DNA from: Microcoleus asticus IPMA8
GTDB lineage: Bacteria; Cyanobacteriota; Cyanobacteriia; Cyanobacteriales; Microcoleaceae
Assembly: GCF_013179805.1 (NCBI RefSeq)
Contig: NZ_SRRZ01000014.1
Span: forward strand, 1 to 64,000
Direction: 5' to 3'
DNA: 64,000 bases
Numbering within the stretch: position 1 is the stretch's first letter; each line of letters starts with the position of its first letter. Both the position numbers and the translations under genes were made by a program. Below, piece after piece: positions 59,999 to 64,000 of this stretch. The notes below the pieces were generated by a model that was not told the origin of the DNA, made no database searches, and was given only the letters and a program-made list of their open reading frames with translations.

Positions 59999-60952
59999 TC
60001 ATGTTTCGTGCAGTTCGTAAGCAGCGACAATCCGCTGCACTAGCGGGTGTCGCACCACATCCGCCTGAGAAAATTCGCAAAAAGCAATGCCCTCAACGTT
60101 ACGCAGAATGTTTTGGGCAACTGACAATCCCGACTGTTGGTTTGGTGGCAAATCTGTTTGAGTGATATCGCCCGTCACTACCATTCTCGATCGAAAGCCC
60201 AGACGAGTCAACACCATTTTCATTTGAGCCGGGGTCGTATTTTGAGCTTCGTCCAAAATTACGAAAGCATTGCTGAGAGTGCGGCCCCGCATATAAGCTA
60301 AAGGAGCTACTTCGATCAAGCCTCTTTCCATTAAATCGGCCATTTTTTCAGGGTCGATCATTTCTTGCAGGGCGTCGTAAAGGGGGCGCAAATAGGGATC
60401 GACTTTTTGCTGCAAATCTCCCGGCAAAAACCCTAATTTTTCGCCTGCTTCTACAGCCGGCCTGGTTAAGATTAGCCGTTCGTACTGTTTGCTTAACAAA
60501 GCTTGGATGGCGAAAATAGCTGCTAAAAATGTCTTGCCAGTACCGGCGGGGCCGATGCAAAATGTCAGGTCATGGGTGCGTACTGCTTGGACGTACTGCC
60601 GCTGCTTGAAGGTTTTGGCTCTAATTTCTTCGCCTCGGCGTGTTTTGGCAAGAACGTCTCGCTGCAAGTCTTGCAAATCGCCTTGGCGGTTGGTATCCAA
60701 AGCTTGGCGCGCCGTCTGGATTTCAACTCCGGTAATATTTTTGCCTGATTTCCAATAGTCGGAGAGCGATCGCACTAATTTATGACACAATTCTACTTGA
60801 CTTTTCGTGCCGGAAATCAGCAGTTCTTGCCCTCGCATCACCAGGTTAGCGCCGGTTTGCTTAGAGATAATTTTTAGGTTTTCTTCTTGATGGCCCGAGA
60901 GCGACATCGCGCTTTGAGTGCTCGGCAACTCTATGGTTAATTTTTCAATCAT
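59999..60952 (-). CDS. PhoH-family ATPase
   Basis: A 317-residue protein. A KH-like N-terminal domain (LSGHQEENLKIISKQTGANLVMRGQELLISG) is followed by the PhoH ATPase domain with Walker A FCIGPAGTGKTFLAAIFA and Walker B NAFVILDEAQNTTPAQMK, and VVTGDITQTDLP. PhoH/YbeZ proteins are thought to act on RNA with YbeY. ATG 60952 (MIEKLTIELPS) fits the family; the frame is open to 61024. Confidence 0.9.
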   Translation of the reverse strand: MIEKLTIELPSTQSAMSLSGHQEENLKIISKQTGANLVMRGQELLISGTKSQVELCHKLVRSLSDYWKSGKNITGVEIQTARQALDTNRQGDLQDLQRDVLAKTRRGEEIRAKTFKQRQYVQAVRTHDLTFCIGPAGTGKTFLAAIFAIQALLSKQYERLILTRPAVEAGEKLGFLPGDLQQKVDPYLRPLYDALQEMIDPEKMADLMERGLIEVAPLAYMRGRTLSNAFVILDEAQNTTPAQMKMVLTRLGFRSRMVVTGDITQTDLPPNQQSGLSVAQNILRNVEGIAFCEFSQADVVRHPLVQRIVAAYELHET

Positions 60953-61026
60953 GCCAACATAAGCTCCCTCCAAATAAGCAATTAAAACTTCACAACTAAC
61001 AGTTAAATCAGTCCCTTTTTGCAAAC

Positions 61027-61075
61027 AAAAAAACGCCCATTACTAGGTAAAACCTAGTATCTAAGGCGTCTTTTA
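61027..61075 (-). terminator. Terminator of the rpsP-KH operon
   Basis: ACGCC (61033-61037) with GGCGT (61065-61069) and TACTAGGT (61041-61048) with ACCTAGTA (61052-61059) form a long hairpin; the minus strand has a T-run after it. 61076-61323 contains another (GATTTTA)n run (61145-61179) and no gene. Confidence 0.75.
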
Positions 61076-61323
61076 GATTTAGCTGCCAAATGAGTTTGGT
61101 GCTTGAGATACAAATCAAATCTCCTTTCAATCAAGTCAGGCAACTTTAGATTTTAGATTTTAGATTTTAGATTTTAGATGTACCTCATCCCGCTGACATT
61201 TGAGATTTAAAATTTTACATTTGTGTCCGATCGCAAAATCGGCAATCTCAAATCAAGCGGGGCTTGTAATACAAAGTTTACAACAGGCAATCTAAAATCT
61301 AAAATTGTTTTTTGGTTCTGCAG

Positions 61324-61845
61324 TTAATAACCGGGAGTATTTCTGCTCGTTCTAAACGTAGGTGTGTTAGTACGGCGAGGTTGTTCTCTCGGAGTTCTGC
61401 TAGCTAAGGGACTCGGCGACGGAGGCGGCGTCCGGGGTCGGAAGTCGCCTCGCGGCTCGCGCGAGCCGCGATCCGGACGGTCGCGATCCGGGCGATCGCG
61501 ATCGCCCCTGGGCGGCGAGGAGCCACGATCGCCGGCTTCGCCATCGTATATATCTAAGTAGAGCGACTGACCCGCCGTCTGCGCCACCGCTTCGAGCGTA
61601 GTTCTAATTGCCTGAATATTGCGTCCGCCCCTACCGTAAACCCGGCCTTTGTCGGGATCTTCAAAAGCGAGCCTAACCCAGACCCGCGATTGGCGCGGGT
61701 GCAGTTCGCAATCAACCCGCAAAGAGCCTGGGGTCTCTAAAAAAGGCCCAATTAAAAACTTAACCAGTCCAGCGTAGTTGGGACTAGCTGACTGCTGTTG
61801 TGCTGGATTCAACGTTGGCTCCGGCTCCGACTTGTTCAAATACAT
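61324..61845 (-). CDS. KH-domain RNA-binding protein, KhpA-like, with Arg/Asp-rich tail
   Basis: A 173-residue protein. Residues 25-100 form one KH domain with GRVYGRGGRNIQAIRTTLEAV, the GxxG loop reading GRGG. The tail (about 105-173) has repeated DRDRPDR units then Arg/Pro/Ser/Thr-rich sequence, probably disordered. The gene overlaps the end of rpsP by 62 bp; ATG 61845 or TTG 61812 may be used, both inside rpsP. rpsP followed by a KH gene is a common bacterial order. Confidence 0.85.
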   Translation of the reverse strand: MYLNKSEPEPTLNPAQQQSASPNYAGLVKFLIGPFLETPGSLRVDCELHPRQSRVWVRLAFEDPDKGRVYGRGGRNIQAIRTTLEAVAQTAGQSLYLDIYDGEAGDRGSSPPRGDRDRPDRDRPDRGSREPRGDFRPRTPPPSPSPLASRTPREQPRRTNTPTFRTSRNTPGY

Positions 61846-62068
61846 GGGCTTTTCTCAGGATGTCACGCACGGTGTCAGTTGGCTGAGCGCCTTCTTGCAG
61901 GCGCTTGACAATCGCTGGAACATCCAGCCTGGTTTCGTTATTTCTGGGGTTGTAATAGCCGAGCTCTTCTAGGGGACGGCCGTCGCGGCGGGTAGAACTG
62001 TTCATCGCTACAATCCGGTAGCTTGTCTCGCGTTTTTTCCCGTATCTCTTCAATCGCAGTTTGATCAT
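61784..62068 (-). CDS. rpsP: 30S ribosomal protein S16
   Basis: A 94-residue ribosomal protein starting MIKLRLKRYGKKRETSYRIV, with EELGYYNPRNNETRLDVPAIVKRLQEGAQPTDTVRDILRKA. Normal length with the short cyanobacterial C-terminal tail. Its 3' end overlaps the KH gene. Confidence 0.97.
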   Translation of the reverse strand: MIKLRLKRYGKKRETSYRIVAMNSSTRRDGRPLEELGYYNPRNNETRLDVPAIVKRLQEGAQPTDTVRDILRKAHVFEQVGAGANVESSTTAVS

Positions 62069-62149
62069 CTTCTTGCAGAATAGTCTTGTTTCAATTCTAA
62101 GCTATTATGCCTGTCGTCTTTCTGCGAACCCCAACTCAACCCCTATTTC

Positions 62150-63484
62150 TTAACCTCCCAGCAAAATATCGCTGCGATTTGCTGCCCCCAAGGCAGGTCT
62201 GCCGCCGTCAATGTGCGGTGTAATTGCTAGTGGCAAAGTCAATGCAGTTCCCCACTGCTGCACCAATTTTTGCAAAAATATATCTTGCTGTTCTCTCAAA
62301 GAGTCCCAATCAGTGCCGCGATTAATAATTGCAAACCACACTAAACCCCGATCGCGCGTGGGTATGGCTCCAGCCAAAGCAATCACGGTGTCCAAACTAC
62401 CTGTTTTCACCACAGCAGATCGCGGAATGTGCCGGTGTTCTACAGTGCCTTTATCGCGCCCGGACACCGGAAACAAGTCAGCAATCGTCAGCCCAGTAGT
62501 CTGAAGGTTGCGGGCGATCGCCTGCATCATCCCACAAGCCGCCCTCGGAGACATCTGATTTTCCACTCCCAATCCCGAACCGTTAACCAATTGAAGTTCC
62601 TCCTCCGGCACCCCCGCCGCCCAAGTCGCTTGCTGCTGCACTATCTTTGCCCCGCCCAAATCGTCGGCCAGCATCTGAGCCATTTCATTATCGCTGTGGA
62701 CGTTCATCTGCTTGAGAATTTCGGCTAAAGGGAGCGATCGGCGCTTCAGGAGCAAATGACCAGAAGTCACAAATTTCTCAGCAATGACGCTGCCGGCCAC
62801 CGTTACTTGCGGCTTTCTAGTTCCCGGAGCCATCTTAGAATACATTGCCACCACGTCCTGAGGCCAACTGCGACCGTCGAGGGCCTGTCGAAGTATCTCC
62901 CCCGCAGCCAAAGGATCGGACTGGTAGTTCATGCGAAAATTGCCTGTCACCACCAAATTGCCCGCCACGCGATCGATACCCATTTGATTGAGAGCATTGC
63001 CCACGGCGATCGCCTCCTCCCACACAAACAGCGGATCGCCCCCGCCGCTGACCACCAAATCTCCCTCCAATACACCATTGCTAATCGGCCCGGTTGCTCG
63101 GAACCGCGTTTCAAACTGATAATCCGCGCCCCAAGTCTCCAGCGACGCCAGAGAAGTCGCAATCTTAGTCAGCGAAGCCCCAGGCATCAGCACTGTCCCC
63201 TGCTGACTTACCAGCGGCACCATTCCCGCTTGCACCCAAATTCCCTGATTCCCATCAATCAGGTTCTTGTCTTTTAAGTCTTTTAAATATTCCCGCACCG
63301 TCGCTTCTGCGGGCAAGTCTGGATTTGCCGCACTTATTCCCCCAAAAGCCAAATCTTCGGCCACCACTAACCCGGGTATTCCTCCCCGCCAAGCCAGCAC
63401 TGACGCAGCATTAGGCGCGGCAGTGCCTACCCCAGCCATGTCCAGCCACAGAGACATCATCCCTGAGCTAAATAAATCCAGCAT
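62150..63484 (-). CDS. dacB: D-alanyl-D-alanine carboxypeptidase / endopeptidase, PBP4 type
   Basis: A 444-residue peptidase S13 protein for cell-wall peptidoglycan trimming. Active-site motifs: SLTK (S104, K107; GASLTKIA), SDN (S264-N266; NVHSDNEMAQML) and KTG (K360; VVKTGSLD). The insert between motifs one and two is long, as in PBP4. The N-terminus has only a weak signal-like stretch, so the start may differ. Confidence 0.9.
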   Translation of the reverse strand: MLDLFSSGMMSLWLDMAGVGTAAPNAASVLAWRGGIPGLVVAEDLAFGGISAANPDLPAEATVREYLKDLKDKNLIDGNQGIWVQAGMVPLVSQQGTVLMPGASLTKIATSLASLETWGADYQFETRFRATGPISNGVLEGDLVVSGGGDPLFVWEEAIAVGNALNQMGIDRVAGNLVVTGNFRMNYQSDPLAAGEILRQALDGRSWPQDVVAMYSKMAPGTRKPQVTVAGSVIAEKFVTSGHLLLKRRSLPLAEILKQMNVHSDNEMAQMLADDLGGAKIVQQQATWAAGVPEEELQLVNGSGLGVENQMSPRAACGMMQAIARNLQTTGLTIADLFPVSGRDKGTVEHRHIPRSAVVKTGSLDTVIALAGAIPTRDRGLVWFAIINRGTDWDSLREQQDIFLQKLVQQWGTALTLPLAITPHIDGGRPALGAANRSDILLGG

Positions 63485-63840
63485 TTTTTACTCCTAAAGT
63501 CAATCGATTTTAGATTTTAGATTTTAGATTTCAGATTGAAGAAAGCGCTCCCACTGATAAATCCGGGGGCAAGTGATGAGGATGGGGAGCTTTTTTCTCG
63601 CTCCACGGATGAATCCGGGGTTCCCGGACTAAAGTGCTTGCGGTCATGTAAACTATTTCATTGATTTTTTCAATTTGCAGGCAAAAATAGTAAAGTAGTG
63701 ACAAAACAAGCTCTATCAGAGTAGTCGGAAATGAGAATTGTCCGATCGGGCGCGAGCGGATTTTAGTTCTTTATTCAGACTTCTGGATTCACGCTCCTGA
63801 CTTCCTGGTAGAATTTTTAGTGTTTCTCAAACATTGGTCA
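63485..63840. other. Intergenic region between divergent dacB and plsX
   Basis: Contains a (GATTTTA)n run at 63505-63533 next to dacB. No gene is seen; the promoters for both genes should lie here. Confidence 0.5.
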
Positions 63841-64000
63841 ATGGGATCGACACGCGCAAGAATTGCAATAGACGCTATGGGTGGGGATCATGCCCCCGCC
63901 GAAGTTGTAGCTGGAGCGCTTAAGGCACAAGAAGAATTAGGCGTAGAGATTTTGCTCGTGGGCGACCCGCAGCAAATAGAAGACTCGCTCCGGCAACAAG
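63841..64000 (+). CDS. plsX: PlsX, phosphate acyltransferase, N-terminal part (runs off the window)
   Basis: Fifty-three codons are present, MGSTRARIAIDAMGGDHAPAEVV onward to LLVGDPQQIEDSLRQQ. IAIDAMGGDHAP is the signature start of PlsX, which turns acyl-ACP into acyl-phosphate for phospholipid synthesis. The rest of the gene lies beyond base 64000. Confidence 0.93.
   Translation, partial: MGSTRARIAIDAMGGDHAPAEVVAGALKAQEELGVEILLVGDPQQIEDSLRQQ

Overview
The window looks like the chromosome of a filamentous, probably non-heterocystous cyanobacterium (Microcoleus/Oscillatoria-like). It carries a psbA gene for photosystem II D1, a plastid-type pyruvate dehydrogenase E2, frequent GCGATCGC (HIP1) octamers, heptanucleotide tandem repeats of the cyanobacterial STRR type, Uma2 genes and an NB-ARC gene. 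The genus is inference; photosynthesis is direct from psbA.

Layout. 1-4.5 kb: the end of an IS630-like transposase, a palindromic element, PDH E2, a YlqD-like protein and acyl-ACP/CoA synthetase. 5.3-15.2 kb: a peptide-export island with a C39-peptidase ABC exporter, an HlyD adaptor, a HetP-family protein, a double-glycine-leader peptide, a Ser-rich small protein, an RTX protein and a PpiC-type prolyl isomerase. Three promoters here share a TGCCA-N3-TGGCA palindrome exactly 22 nt upstream of a TATAxT box. 15.7-20.5 kb: recQ, a DUF427 protein, a Sua5/YrdC protein and larC. 20.6-22.2 kb: a decayed NB-ARC gene cut off by a MITE-like element. 22.5-26.3 kb: a RiPP-like island with a stand-alone subtilase, a separate PatG C-terminal-domain protein, a Cys-rich small peptide and two proteins of unknown function. 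Direct repeats lie upstream of and around it.

26.7-33.8 kb: cobalt uptake split between two cobalamin riboswitches. One lies upstream of cbiMNQ. The other lies upstream of an unknown gene, a methyltransferase and cbiO. 34-45 kb: housekeeping and hypothetical genes (Uma2 proteins, one of them broken, an FAD oxidoreductase, an RDD-pentapeptide fusion, photolyase, NUDIX, folK, RTX protein). 45.7-56.9 kb: a nitrogen-scavenging locus with allophanate hydrolase divergent from an ABC importer, two DUF1989 proteins and a 1205-residue biotin-dependent carboxylase. A guanidine-I (ykkC) riboswitch precedes the importer, so the pathway is best read as guanidine, not urea, degradation. 57-64 kb: psbA (E130, high-light form), a DUF6816 protein, a ChuX/HutX-like protein, PhoH, a KH-domain protein with rpsP, a D-Ala-D-Ala carboxypeptidase, and the start of plsX.

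The most interesting regions are the two peptide islands. In the first, a double-glycine leader occurs on a small peptide, apparently inside the HetP-family protein, and as a decayed remnant, alongside the exporter that would cut it and a shared promoter/operator. In the second, the parts of a PatG cyanobactin protease are split into two genes beside a Cys-rich candidate precursor, with no heterocyclase visible. Heptanucleotide repeats are unusually active here: one run lies inside larC in frame, and another abuts the folK start codon and could extend the protein.
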